Shown: one piece after another, positions 1 through 5,878 of the stretch
Position numbering within the stretch: position 1 is the first letter of the stretch
Layout: every line of letters begins with the position of its first letter
DNA from: an uncultured Chloroflexota bacterium
GTDB taxonomy: Bacteria; Chloroflexota; Anaerolineae; Aggregatilineales; Phototrophicaceae
Length of the DNA stretch: 7,780 nucleotides
Assembly: GCA_937974245.1 (NCBI GenBank)
Contig: CALJKV010000112.1
Span: forward strand, 1-7,780
Direction: 5' to 3'
Position numbers and translations under genes: made by a program
The notes under the pieces: generated by a model
The model's database searches: none
Told to the model about the DNA's origin: nothing
Seen by the model: only the letters and a program-made list of their open reading frames with translations

Positions 1-1236
1 TTCTTCGGTGGCCTCCGGTTGGGCAACCGGAACGCGGCAGTCGTTCAAATCGCTTTCGAGTGCCTGGATGACCTCGACTGCGGTGTTTTCCGTCACCAAT
101 TCATAGCCACGCTGTAAGTAGGGGATGGCCGCCGGGCAACTCCCGTTGAAGATCTGCGCCCGCCCCGCCCACAGAAAATGGCGTGGGTCGGTGCTGCCGT
201 TGTCTACCGCCGCCTTCAGGCTTTGCGCGGCGTTGGTGTACTGTTCCAGGTTGATCTGTACCCGCCCCAGCAGGTAGTAACAGTTAATATTGGTGGAGTC
301 GGCCTCCACACAGCGCGTCAGGTATTCGGCGGCCTGGGCATAGTTGCCGATCCCGGCGTTATAGTAGCTGCCCAGGTAGAACAGCGCGAGCGTGTTCTGT
401 GGATTGACTTCCACCACGCCGCGCAGAATGTCAATCGCTTCGTCGTATTCTTGCAGCGCGAAGTTGATCTGTGCCAGGTCAATCGCCAGGTAGGGCATGT
501 TGGGCGCGATGTCAAAGGCTTCGCTGAAGTATTGACGGGTTTCCAGGTAATCCGTATTCCACGACAGCAGCCCGCGCACCCGCAGCGCCTCGAAACTCTG
601 CGGATCAATTTCCAGCGCCGCCTCCACCGTGTCCAGCGCCTGTTCGAGATTGCCCATGTCATAGTAGGCTTCGGCCAGGAAAGCGCGGGCGCGGGCGCTA
701 TCCGGGTTGAGTTCCAGGGCGTGGAGGGCGCTGGCCGCCGCTTCGCCTGGTTTGCCGCTCCAATCCAGCACCATCGCTCGCAGCGCCCAGGCATCCGACG
801 AAAACGGATTGGCGGTGACGGTGCGTTCGGCGGCTTTCAAGGCTTCGGTCAGACGGCCTTCCATTGTCAGCCCTAAGGTATAACGGTAGTAGGTTTGTAC
901 GTCATTGGGCACAGCATCCAGCACGCGGCCGTAGTCGTTGAGCGCCGCTTCAATCCGTCCCTGCGCCCAATTCACATTGGCGCTGGTGAGCGCGTCGGTG
1001 GGGTCGTCGGTGGGCGTTGGCGGAGGCGCCTGGGAGGTGGCGATCTGCGACTGCGCGGAGTTAGCAGCGTTGTAGAGCGCCTCATGAATCGGCGGGGCAA
1101 TCGTATCCAGGTTGTTGTAAATCTGGATACCGAAGTACACAACCAGCGGCGTCAGAATCCACAGCCACCACCAGCGCAGCGAAAACGGGCTGCGCTTATT
1201 CCCCTGTCGGTAACGTTTGGGCGTGCGTAGATACAT
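1..1236 (-). CDS. Membrane-anchored TPR-repeat protein, 3' end cut off by the window edge
   Basis: The frame is open from ATG at 1236 to base 1, giving 412 residues without a stop; the C-terminus lies beyond the window. Residues 1-20 are basic (RTPKRYR, NKR), and residues about 22-40 form a Trp-rich hydrophobic helix (RWWWLWILTP), so I infer one signal anchor with the rest outside the cytoplasm. A Pro/Thr linker (PPPTPTDDP, about 71-79) leads into roughly nine TPR units (about 84-385) with typical pairs such as ALELNP and ALEIDP. All four visible cysteines (309, 319, 367, 400) are in the last quarter. The end (VAQPEATEE) resembles the Pro/Thr tail of the paralogue just upstream, so little is probably missing. 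ATG follows that paralogue's TAA by two bases, which implies translational coupling. TPRs bind other proteins; the partner and role cannot be read from the sequence. Confidence 0.85.
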   Translation of the reverse strand, partial: MYLRTPKRYRQGNKRSPFSLRWWWLWILTPLVVYFGIQIYNNLDTIAPPIHEALYNAANSAQSQIATSQAPPPTPTDDPTDALTSANVNWAQGRIEAALNDYGRVLDAVPNDVQTYYRYTLGLTMEGRLTEALKAAERTVTANPFSSDAWALRAMVLDWSGKPGEAAASALHALELNPDSARARAFLAEAYYDMGNLEQALDTVEAALEIDPQSFEALRVRGLLSWNTDYLETRQYFSEAFDIAPNMPYLAIDLAQINFALQEYDEAIDILRGVVEVNPQNTLALFYLGSYYNAGIGNYAQAAEYLTRCVEADSTNINCYYLLGRVQINLEQYTNAAQSLKAAVDNGSTDPRHFLWAGRAQIFNGSCPAAIPYLQRGYELVTENTAVEVIQALESDLNDCRVPVAQPEATEE

Positions 1237-1238
1237 CG

Positions 1239-2510
1239 TTACCCCCCCAGCCCGCCAATCGGTGTGGGCGGCGGTTCGGTAGGCGGCGCGACAGTGGGCA
1301 CGGCCACCCCCCGGTAATCGGCGCAGTTTTCCGTCACCAACTGTAACCCGCTCCGAATACTGGTGAGTACCGGGTCGTCTTCGGGAGCGCCCTCGACCCT
1401 GATAAGCGAGTCTTGCAGCAGCGTCCAGGCATCGTTACACTCGCCCAGGTAGTAGTGCGCCAGCCCGCGCAGGTAGTAACACTGGATTTCTTCCGAACCC
1501 AATGTGATACACTGCTGGAAATCCTCAATCGCGCCCTCATAATTCCGGCGGCGGAATTCAACCATACCCAACTGGCGGTAAGCCTGTTTGTAGGTGGGGT
1601 TAAGTTCCAGCGCATCTTCACAGTAGCCCTGCGCCTGCGTGTCCTGCCCGACACGGAAGTACACCTCGCACAGCCGCAGCAGCGCCTTGGCATTAAAGGG
1701 TTCCAGGGAAAGAATCCGTTCATAGGTAGCGACGCCGTATTCCTCTAAATTCTGGTTGATGTACTGCTGCGCCAGCTCGAAATAGGTCGAAGTCAGGTTC
1801 GGGTTGAGGTTCACCGCATCCTCAAGCTGCTGGATAGCCGCCTCGCGCTCGCCCACCCAGATGAGGGCAATCGCGTAGCTGCGGTGCGTATCGGGATCGT
1901 TGGGGTCAAGCTGCACTGCCTGCTCGCCGAACGTCAGCCCTTGCTGATAGCGGCCAATATCCGTATACGCCCGCGCCAGTACCGCGTGAATCGGCGCGTA
2001 ATTGGGGTCAATCTCCAGGCCACGCAGCGCCACGGGAATCGCGTTAGCCGCGTCATCTTCCCACACCATGGCCTTAGCCTTAATCACATAGCTGCGCGGG
2101 TCATTGGGGGCGACTGCGATCATACGATCCCCCACCGCTACCGCCTGGGCGGAGTAGTCATTGTCTGCGTCGGCCAGTTCGATCAGCATCCGGCCATACT
2201 CATACAGGTAGTTGACGTTGTCCGGCTGCTGCTGCGATGCCCGCCGGAAAGCGGTCAATGCCCCGGCGACATCCCCCTGTAAGAACAGGTCATAGCCCTG
2301 GTTGGCCCAGGTGCTGGCGAAAGGTGTTGGGGTAGGCGCTAACCCCACCACATCCAGCGCCATAAGTTGCAGGCGATCAAACTGCGACCAGACGAAAACC
2401 AGAATCGACCCGATCAACAGCCCATAGAAGAACAAGAAGCGCCCGCCGACACCGCGCCGTCGCCGCCGCGTGCTGAAAAAAGGCTGGCTGTAATCCCGTT
2501 TGATTTGCAT
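1239..2510 (-). CDS. Membrane-anchored TPR-repeat protein with conserved C-terminal cysteines
   Basis: A complete 423-residue protein and tandem paralogue of the next gene in the operon. Residues 1-24 are basic, including five consecutive Arg at 15-19. Residues about 25-43 (FLFFYGLLIGSILVFVW) form one membrane helix, so the TPR part should face outside. After a short linker (APTPTPF, 58-64) come about eight to nine TPR units (67-390), e.g. GLEIDPNYAPIHAVLARAY and ALELNPTYKQAYRQLG. Six cysteines (281, 297, 334, 344, 358, 396) all lie in the last third, which suggests disulfides. The tail 404-423 is Pro/Thr/Gly-rich. ATG at 2510 has no clear Shine-Dalgarno; nearby upstream ATGs are out of frame. 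The likely promoter is at 2591-2619. A scaffold or assembly role is the usual guess for such proteins, but no specific function is visible. Confidence 0.88.
   Translation of the reverse strand: MQIKRDYSQPFFSTRRRRRGVGGRFLFFYGLLIGSILVFVWSQFDRLQLMALDVVGLAPTPTPFASTWANQGYDLFLQGDVAGALTAFRRASQQQPDNVNYLYEYGRMLIELADADNDYSAQAVAVGDRMIAVAPNDPRSYVIKAKAMVWEDDAANAIPVALRGLEIDPNYAPIHAVLARAYTDIGRYQQGLTFGEQAVQLDPNDPDTHRSYAIALIWVGEREAAIQQLEDAVNLNPNLTSTYFELAQQYINQNLEEYGVATYERILSLEPFNAKALLRLCEVYFRVGQDTQAQGYCEDALELNPTYKQAYRQLGMVEFRRRNYEGAIEDFQQCITLGSEEIQCYYLRGLAHYYLGECNDAWTLLQDSLIRVEGAPEDDPVLTSIRSGLQLVTENCADYRGVAVPTVAPPTEPPPTPIGGLGG
1242..1248 (-). promoter_or_regulatory. G7 run at the junction of the two TPR genes (RBS-like and slippery)
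   Basis: On the minus strand the junction reads CTGGGGGGGTAACGATG. The seven G end five bases before the downstream ATG, the place where a Shine-Dalgarno is expected, so the run may act as a G-rich ribosome site in a coupled stop-start. It is also a perfect G GGG GGG heptamer in the frame of the upstream gene, directly before its stop. A -1 slip there would read GTA ACG ATG into the downstream gene. Confidence 0.4.
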
Positions 2511-2590
2511 AGTGGTTGTTCATATCCATCCATTTATAACCCGGACTCAAAACCCGTTCTACCGGGGTTCACAGCCGGTGACTCACCGCT

Positions 2591-2619
2591 AGGGTAGCGT
2601 AGGGTGGGTGCGCTGTCAA
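2591..2619 (-). promoter_or_regulatory. Sigma70-type promoter of the TPR operon
   Basis: On the minus strand a perfect -35 TTGACA (2619-2614) is followed by a 17-bp spacer and TACCCT (2596-2591), which keeps the three most conserved -10 bases (TA...T). Transcription would begin near 2584, giving a leader of about 75 bases before the ATG at 2510. This is the only exact TTGACA I found upstream of this operon. Confidence 0.5.
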
Positions 2620-2651
2620 CTAAAGGCTTAATGAGGGGGAACAGCCGCAAA

Positions 2652-2668
2652 CCCCCGTTTTTTGGGGG
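2652..2668. repeat. C5-N7-G5 inverted repeat between divergent promoters
   Basis: CCCCC (2652-2656), GTTTTTT (2657-2663), GGGGG (2664-2668). The right arm overlaps the -35 region of the plus-strand promoter at 2666-2695, so it could be a protein site or simply chance. It has no T-run after the stem, so it is not a terminator. Confidence 0.25.
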
Positions 2669-2695
2669 ACAGAATAAATGCGAAACTGCTATTAT
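2666..2695 (+). promoter_or_regulatory. Promoter of the small membrane protein gene
   Basis: GGGACA (2666-2671, four of six matches to TTGACA), an 18-bp spacer, then TATTAT (2690-2695, five of six) preceded by TGC, an extended -10. The start would be near 2702, which puts the hairpin 2704-2726 at the very 5' end of the transcript. It fires away from the TPR promoter, about 46 bp from it. Confidence 0.45.
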
Positions 2696-2703
2696 GAAGA
2701 TAT

Positions 2704-2726
2704 CGCCCGGCTGAGTTTGTCGGGCG
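2704..2726 (+). other. 5'-leader hairpin of the small membrane protein mRNA
   Basis: CGCCCG (2704-2709) and CGGGCG (2721-2726) form a perfect 6-bp GC stem around an 11-base loop. It sits between the predicted transcription start and the ribosome site at 2743-2748. With no T-run directly after it, a terminator is unlikely. A stabilising 5' stem, or a protein site in the DNA, are the likely options. Confidence 0.35.
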
Positions 2727-2753
2727 TTATGTTCGTATGGATAGGTGGTGGAT

Positions 2754-2969
2754 ATGGCTCGTATACCGCAAAAAAAGTCTCGTAACCGGCTGAATTATGC
2801 CACGCAAGGGCTGATCTTCGGCTTCCTGGTAGGCGCTGTCGTGGCGCTCATCATCACGCCTGTGTTGCAGCTTGACCCGGCGCTGGGCTTCGTGCTTGGC
2901 CCCGGCATGGGCATGGGGCTGGGGCTGCTGTTTGGCTCGGCGCTCGATGGCCCCGGCGACCCCCGCTAG
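2754..2969 (+). CDS. Small two-helix membrane protein, glycine-rich second helix (unknown function)
   Basis: A 71-residue protein starting at ATG 2754, preceded by AGGTGG (2743-2748) at a five-base spacing. GTG codons at 2745 and 2748 would add up to three residues but overlap this ribosome site, so I prefer the ATG. The N-terminus is strongly basic (RIPQKKSRNR, 3-12). Hydrophobic helices span about 18-37 (GLIFGFLVGAVVALIITPVL) and about 43-63. The second is unusually glycine-rich (GFVLGPGMGMGLGLLFG), a pattern that allows tight helix packing or oligomers. By the positive-inside rule both ends are cytoplasmic. It ends in GDPR. I do not recognise the family. The gene has its own promoter and is divergent from the TPR operon, which could mean shared control. 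Codon choice looks like that of the neighbours, so it is probably real. Confidence 0.7.
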   Translation: MARIPQKKSRNRLNYATQGLIFGFLVGAVVALIITPVLQLDPALGFVLGPGMGMGLGLLFGSALDGPGDPR

Positions 2970-3028
2970 ACGACGTGCCTCCTGCTTACGCACCGGCTGA
3001 TGACTCCAGAAACATCGTTCCAATGAAA

Positions 3029-3163
3029 TTTAACCACAGTTAAACCGATACTTCGTCACCGATAACCCCTTGGAAACCCGTTGGAAAATTCATTTTCCGA
3101 ATCCAACAAAAGTTCCAGACATTCACGCTGGAATTGGGTAAAGTCCGATATAGATTGTATCGG
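3029..3163. promoter_or_regulatory. Repeat-dense upstream region of the ferredoxin gene
   Basis: Between the small gene and the ferredoxin (2970-3223) there is no coding sequence I believe in, but four inverted repeats: TTTAAC-N4-GTTAAA (3029-3044), GGAAAA-N4-TTTTCC (3083-3098), TTCCAG-N9-CTGGAA (3113-3133) and CCGATA-N7-TATCGG (3145-3163). CCGATA also occurs directly at 3045-3050 and 3059-3064, 14 bp apart. TTGGAAA is repeated at 3070-3076 and 3081-3087, 11 bp apart. I could not find a convincing -35/-10 pair here. Regulator binding or a structured leader are both possible. Confidence 0.4.
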
Positions 3164-3223
3164 CATCAACGGTGTTTGCCCTGCAAACCGTCGGCCATAG
3201 TGTATTGAGGAGAGCAGAATCTC

Positions 3224-3571
3224 ATGACCCATATTATCACCAGCCTGTGCCTGCGCGATGGCGCGTGCGTGGAAGTCTGCCCGGTAGAATGTATTGTCCC
3301 CGGCCAGCCGGAAAACGAATGGCCCTGGTACTTCATTGACCCGGACACCTGCATTGACTGCGGCGCGTGCATCCCGGAATGCCCCTTTGAAGCCATCTTT
3401 ATCGAAGAGGAAGTTCCCTCTGAATATGAAATGGCGCAAGACCAGGAACGTATTCCGTTCGAGAGCAAAGCCAAAGTCAAGCACAGCGCCGGTGACGTGG
3501 TTGACCTGACCGAAGACATCCAGCACAACTACGCCTTCTTCGGTGACGGCCCCGGCTACGACGCCCTCTAA
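3224..3571 (+). CDS. 7Fe-type ferredoxin ([3Fe-4S]/[4Fe-4S])
   Basis: A 115-residue soluble electron carrier. The first cysteine set is C9, C15, C19-Pro and C23; the second is C43-x2-C46-x2-C49-x3-C53-Pro (CIDCGACIPECP). By analogy with Azotobacter FdI and mycobacterial FdxA, C9, C15 and C53 would hold a [3Fe-4S] cluster and C19, C43, C46 and C49 a [4Fe-4S] cluster. The extra cysteine near position 12 that would complete a second [4Fe-4S] is absent (LRDG instead). The C9-C15 loop is two residues shorter than in those proteins. Residues 54-115 form an acidic tail with no cysteines. ATG 3224 follows GAGGAG (3207-3212) at an 11-base spacing, somewhat long. The gene stands alone, so its redox partner is not shown. 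A repeat-dense region lies upstream and a strong terminator follows. Confidence 0.9.
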   Translation: MTHIITSLCLRDGACVEVCPVECIVPGQPENEWPWYFIDPDTCIDCGACIPECPFEAIFIEEEVPSEYEMAQDQERIPFESKAKVKHSAGDVVDLTEDIQHNYAFFGDGPGYDAL

Positions 3572-3591
3572 ACCCGGCCTCTACCGGAATC

Positions 3592-3627
3592 AAAAAGGGA
3601 CTCTCTGCGAAAAGAAGTCCCTTTTTT
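3592..3627. terminator. Bidirectional rho-independent terminator between convergent genes
   Basis: AAAAAGGGACT (3592-3602) pairs perfectly over 11 bp with AGTCCCTTTTT (3616-3626) around a 13-base loop, with a run of six T on the plus strand (3622-3627). The A-run on the left supplies the T-run for the minus strand. It lies 20 bases after the ferredoxin stop and 17 bases beyond the peptidase stop, so it serves both. Confidence 0.88.
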
Positions 3628-3644
3628 GTTGGGTGAATCCTGCT

Positions 3645-5150
3645 TTACACCCCGTACAGGTCGCCGTATTTCTTCCGCAGGTAGGCGATATAGGGTTCAA
3701 TCCGCAGCGGGCTGCCGGTCACACGCTCAATGAGTTCCGGGGCGGTGAACTTGCTCCCATACTGGTAAATATTGTTCTTCAGCCAGGTGTGCAGCGTATC
3801 GAATTTGCCCCGGGCGATTTCGTCCGGGATCGTCGGATGTGCCTGGAGCGCCATCTGGTAGAACACGCCGCTCAGGATGTTGCCCAGTGTGTACCCCTGG
3901 AACGCCCCGCCGATGACGCCGCCGTACCAGTGGACATCCTGCAAAACACCGTCGCGATCATTGGGCGCATGGACACCCATATCCGCCTGGTAGCGGGCGT
4001 GCCAGGCTTCCGGCAGGTCATGCACGGACAAAGTGCCTTCCAGCAGTGCCAGTTCCAGGTCAAAGCGGATCATCACATGCAGGTTATAGGTCACTTCGTC
4101 GGCGTCCACACGGATGAGCGACGGCTCAACCCGGTTGATCGCCCGGTAGAAGGCATCCAGCGACACGCTCTTAAGTTGTTCGGGGAATGTCGCTTGCAGT
4201 TGGGGGTAGAAGTGCGACCAGAAGCCCCGGCTGCGCCCGACGACATTTTCCCACAGCCGCGATTGGCTTTCATGCACCCCGGCGGACGTGCCGCCCGCCA
4301 GCGGAGTACCATCCAGCGCCATGTCTATCCCCTGTTCGTACATCGCATGGCCGGCCTCGTGCAGCGTGCTGAAGAGCGCGTCGCCCAGGTCACGCTCGTT
4401 CACGCGGGTCGTGATGCGGACATCCCCAATCCCGAAGCTGGTGGTAAACGGGTGCGGCGCTTTGTCCTGTCGCCCCCGGTTGAAGTCATAACCATAGGCT
4501 TTAATCACATCCAGCCCGAACGCCCACTGTTTGTCTTCCGGGAAGTGCTGGAGCAAAGCGGCGTTATCGGCTGGCTGCTGGGCGGTGATAGCGGAGACCA
4601 GCGGCACAAGCTGATCGCGCAGGTCAGCGAACACCTGGCGCACCGATTCGGCCTTCATACCGTAATCCGCGAAGTCAATCAGCGGATCGGCAATATGGTC
4701 ATAACCGGGGAAACAGTCCGCCACCTGGCGGCTCAGGTCGAGCGTTTTTTCCAGGTAAGGCTCCAACCGGGCGAAATCATTCGCCGGACGCGCCTCTGTC
4801 CAGACCTGGTAAGTCTGCGCGGTATGGCTGCCCAATTCGCCCACGAGCTTTCCGGGAATTTTCACCTGCCGTTCGTATTCGCGCCGTGCCACGCGGATCA
4901 GGCTGGCGTCATCGGAGTCGTAGGGCAGGCTTTCGCCATACGCTTGCAGGTCGTCCAGCAGTTTGCCCACCGCCGCGCTGGTGAATTTCTCGTGGGACAG
5001 ACGCTGTAACGTGGAAAGCTGACGGGCGCGGGCCGCCCCACCACCGGAGGGCATATAGGTCTCATGATCCCAGTTCAGCACCGCAGCAGCGGAGGCAAGA
5101 TCGTTGGCTTCCAGTATAAGGGTCTTGAGTTCCTGAAGTTTATTTTCCAT
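3645..5150 (-). CDS. M32 family metallocarboxypeptidase (carboxypeptidase Taq type)
   Basis: A 501-residue zinc or cobalt carboxypeptidase that removes C-terminal residues from peptides, probably in the cytoplasm since no signal peptide is seen. All M32 signatures are present (numbered from the ATG): HPF 233-235, DVRIT 243-247, HEAGH 264-268 with metal ligands H264 and H268 and catalytic E265, HESQ 293-296 with E294 as third ligand 30 residues after H264, IRVDAD 346-351 and GVLQDVHW 401-408. The length matches the family's usual 500 or so, and I see no damage. ATG 5150 is preceded in frame by TTG at 5153. AAGGAG (5162-5167) is 8 bases from the TTG and 11 from the ATG, so either may be used. 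It follows the LOG gene by 15 bases in one operon. Confidence 0.95.
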   Translation of the reverse strand: MENKLQELKTLILEANDLASAAAVLNWDHETYMPSGGGAARARQLSTLQRLSHEKFTSAAVGKLLDDLQAYGESLPYDSDDASLIRVARREYERQVKIPGKLVGELGSHTAQTYQVWTEARPANDFARLEPYLEKTLDLSRQVADCFPGYDHIADPLIDFADYGMKAESVRQVFADLRDQLVPLVSAITAQQPADNAALLQHFPEDKQWAFGLDVIKAYGYDFNRGRQDKAPHPFTTSFGIGDVRITTRVNERDLGDALFSTLHEAGHAMYEQGIDMALDGTPLAGGTSAGVHESQSRLWENVVGRSRGFWSHFYPQLQATFPEQLKSVSLDAFYRAINRVEPSLIRVDADEVTYNLHVMIRFDLELALLEGTLSVHDLPEAWHARYQADMGVHAPNDRDGVLQDVHWYGGVIGGAFQGYTLGNILSGVFYQMALQAHPTIPDEIARGKFDTLHTWLKNNIYQYGSKFTAPELIERVTGSPLRIEPYIAYLRKKYGDLYGV

Positions 5151-5161
5151 CAATGTTTTAA

Positions 5162-5167
5162 CTCCTT
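5162..5167 (-). promoter_or_regulatory. Shine-Dalgarno AAGGAG of the peptidase gene overlapping the LOG stop
   Basis: The minus strand reads TAAGGAGT. The TAA stop of the LOG gene (5168-5166) shares its last two bases with the AAGGAG of the M32 gene, so ribosomes finishing the first gene cover the start site of the second. Confidence 0.75.
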
Positions 5168-5741
5168 ATTTTTCAAACCATTTGGTTTCAATTGCGATGG
5201 GCTGATAGGCATCCAGGTAGGCGAAAACCGCGTCTACATCCGGCGCGACATGATAGAGTTGCCGGTGACTGGGGCGGGCGAACTGGTGTGTATAGAAGTG
5301 GTCGAACAGGCTGAGCAGCGGCGCGTAAAAATCGTCCGTATTCAGGAAGACAATCGGCTTATTGAGCAGTTGCAGCTGCTTGAGCGTTAACACCTCAATC
5401 GCTTCCTCAAGCGTGCCGAAGCCGCCCGGCAGCACGACAAACCCATCGGCGCGTTCCTCCATCTGGCGCTTACGTTCGCGCAGATCAGGCGTGACGATGA
5501 GTTCATGTGTCATAGTATTGGAAAGCCCCCGGTTATGAATCGCCTGGGGAATGATGCCAACCACCTGCCCGCCGCCCAGGTTGACCGCCCGCGCCACCGC
5601 ACCCATCAGCCCGACATCCGTGCCACCATACACCAGCGTATCGCCACGCTGGGCCATGCGTTCGCCAAGCTGCGTAGCGGCAGTTTTATAGACACTGTTG
5701 ACCGCGTCGCTGGAAGAGCAAAAGATACAGAGTGCTGTCAT
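5166..5741 (-). CDS. LOG family protein (cytokinin riboside 5'-monophosphate phosphoribohydrolase-like)
   Basis: A 191-residue cytoplasmic Rossmann-like enzyme. The LOG family hydrolyses the N-glycosidic bond of nucleoside 5'-monophosphates, releasing the base and ribose 5-phosphate; bacterial members often act on AMP. Visible motifs are FCSSS (7-11), YGG with VGLMG (38-47), RERKRQMEERAD (88-99), where the Arg of ERK is the expected catalytic Arg, and PGGFGTLEE (105-113), with E113 the expected catalytic Glu. The length is normal for the family. ATG 5741 has AAGGAT (5753-5758) 11 bases upstream and GAGAAG closer in. It is the first gene of a two-gene operon with the M32 peptidase, with a promoter at 5793-5821. 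The true substrate in this organism is not shown; lysine-decarboxylase annotations of such proteins are a known misnomer. Confidence 0.93.
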   Translation of the reverse strand: MTALCIFCSSSDAVNSVYKTAATQLGERMAQRGDTLVYGGTDVGLMGAVARAVNLGGGQVVGIIPQAIHNRGLSNTMTHELIVTPDLRERKRQMEERADGFVVLPGGFGTLEEAIEVLTLKQLQLLNKPIVFLNTDDFYAPLLSLFDHFYTHQFARPSHRQLYHVAPDVDAVFAYLDAYQPIAIETKWFEK

Positions 5742-5779
5742 AAGCGCTTCTCATCCTTAGGGGGTTACATTCATCCTCA

Positions 5780-5792
5780 TACACCGTGTGTA
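5780..5792. promoter_or_regulatory. Operator-like palindrome TACAC-N3-GTGTA
   Basis: TACAC (5780-5784), CGT, GTGTA (5788-5792) is a perfect inverted repeat that touches the -10 box of the LOG promoter and covers the expected transcription start. This position suits a repressor. No regulator gene is in the window. Confidence 0.4.
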
Positions 5793-5821
5793 ATTCTATA
5801 TGCAAACCCCGCCTGGAACAA
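5793..5821 (-). promoter_or_regulatory. Promoter of the LOG-M32 operon
   Basis: On the minus strand TTGTTC (5821-5816), a 17-bp spacer and TAGAAT (5798-5793, five of six to TATAAT). The start would be near 5786, with a leader of about 45 bases to the LOG ATG at 5741. The -35 box is weak beyond TTG. Confidence 0.45.
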
Positions 5822-5878
5822 TCGCCATCAGAACCATACCCAGGCAGGTAATTGCCCCGTGACACTGTGCTGAATCAG

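Noticed and set aside
178..876. 232-codon open frame on the plus strand
   Set aside because: It is antisense to the TPR repeats of the minus-strand gene at 1-1236 and has no domain of its own; an out-of-frame minus-strand frame at 318-794 is a shadow as well.
2590..2608. G-rich stretch (GGG runs at 2592, 2602 and 2606) as a G-quadruplex
   Set aside because: Only three GGG runs are close together, and the bases are better explained as the -10 box and spacer of the minus-strand promoter.
2652..2668. C5-GTTTTTT-G5 as a terminator
   Set aside because: The T-run is in the loop, not after the stem, and no gene ends next to it.
2745..2753. GTG starts at 2745 or 2748 for the small membrane protein
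   Set aside because: They fall inside the Shine-Dalgarno that fits the ATG at 2754.
3083..3098. GGAAAA-TTCA-TTTTCC as a terminator of the small membrane gene
   Set aside because: The stem is weak and AT-rich, has no T-run after it on either strand, and lies 114 bases past the stop. It is kept only as part of the repeat cluster.
3056..3526. Minus-strand open frame of 156 codons across the ferredoxin and its upstream region
   Set aside because: It is antisense to the eight-cysteine ferredoxin and runs through the repeat-rich non-coding region. It has no ribosome site and no recognisable motif.
3543..5009. 488-codon open frame on the plus strand, antisense to the M32 peptidase
   Set aside because: It lies almost wholly opposite a gene with every M32 motif. 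Its product is rich in Gln, Arg and His with no recognisable domain, and it crosses the terminator at 3592-3627. It is a shadow of codon bias on the other strand.
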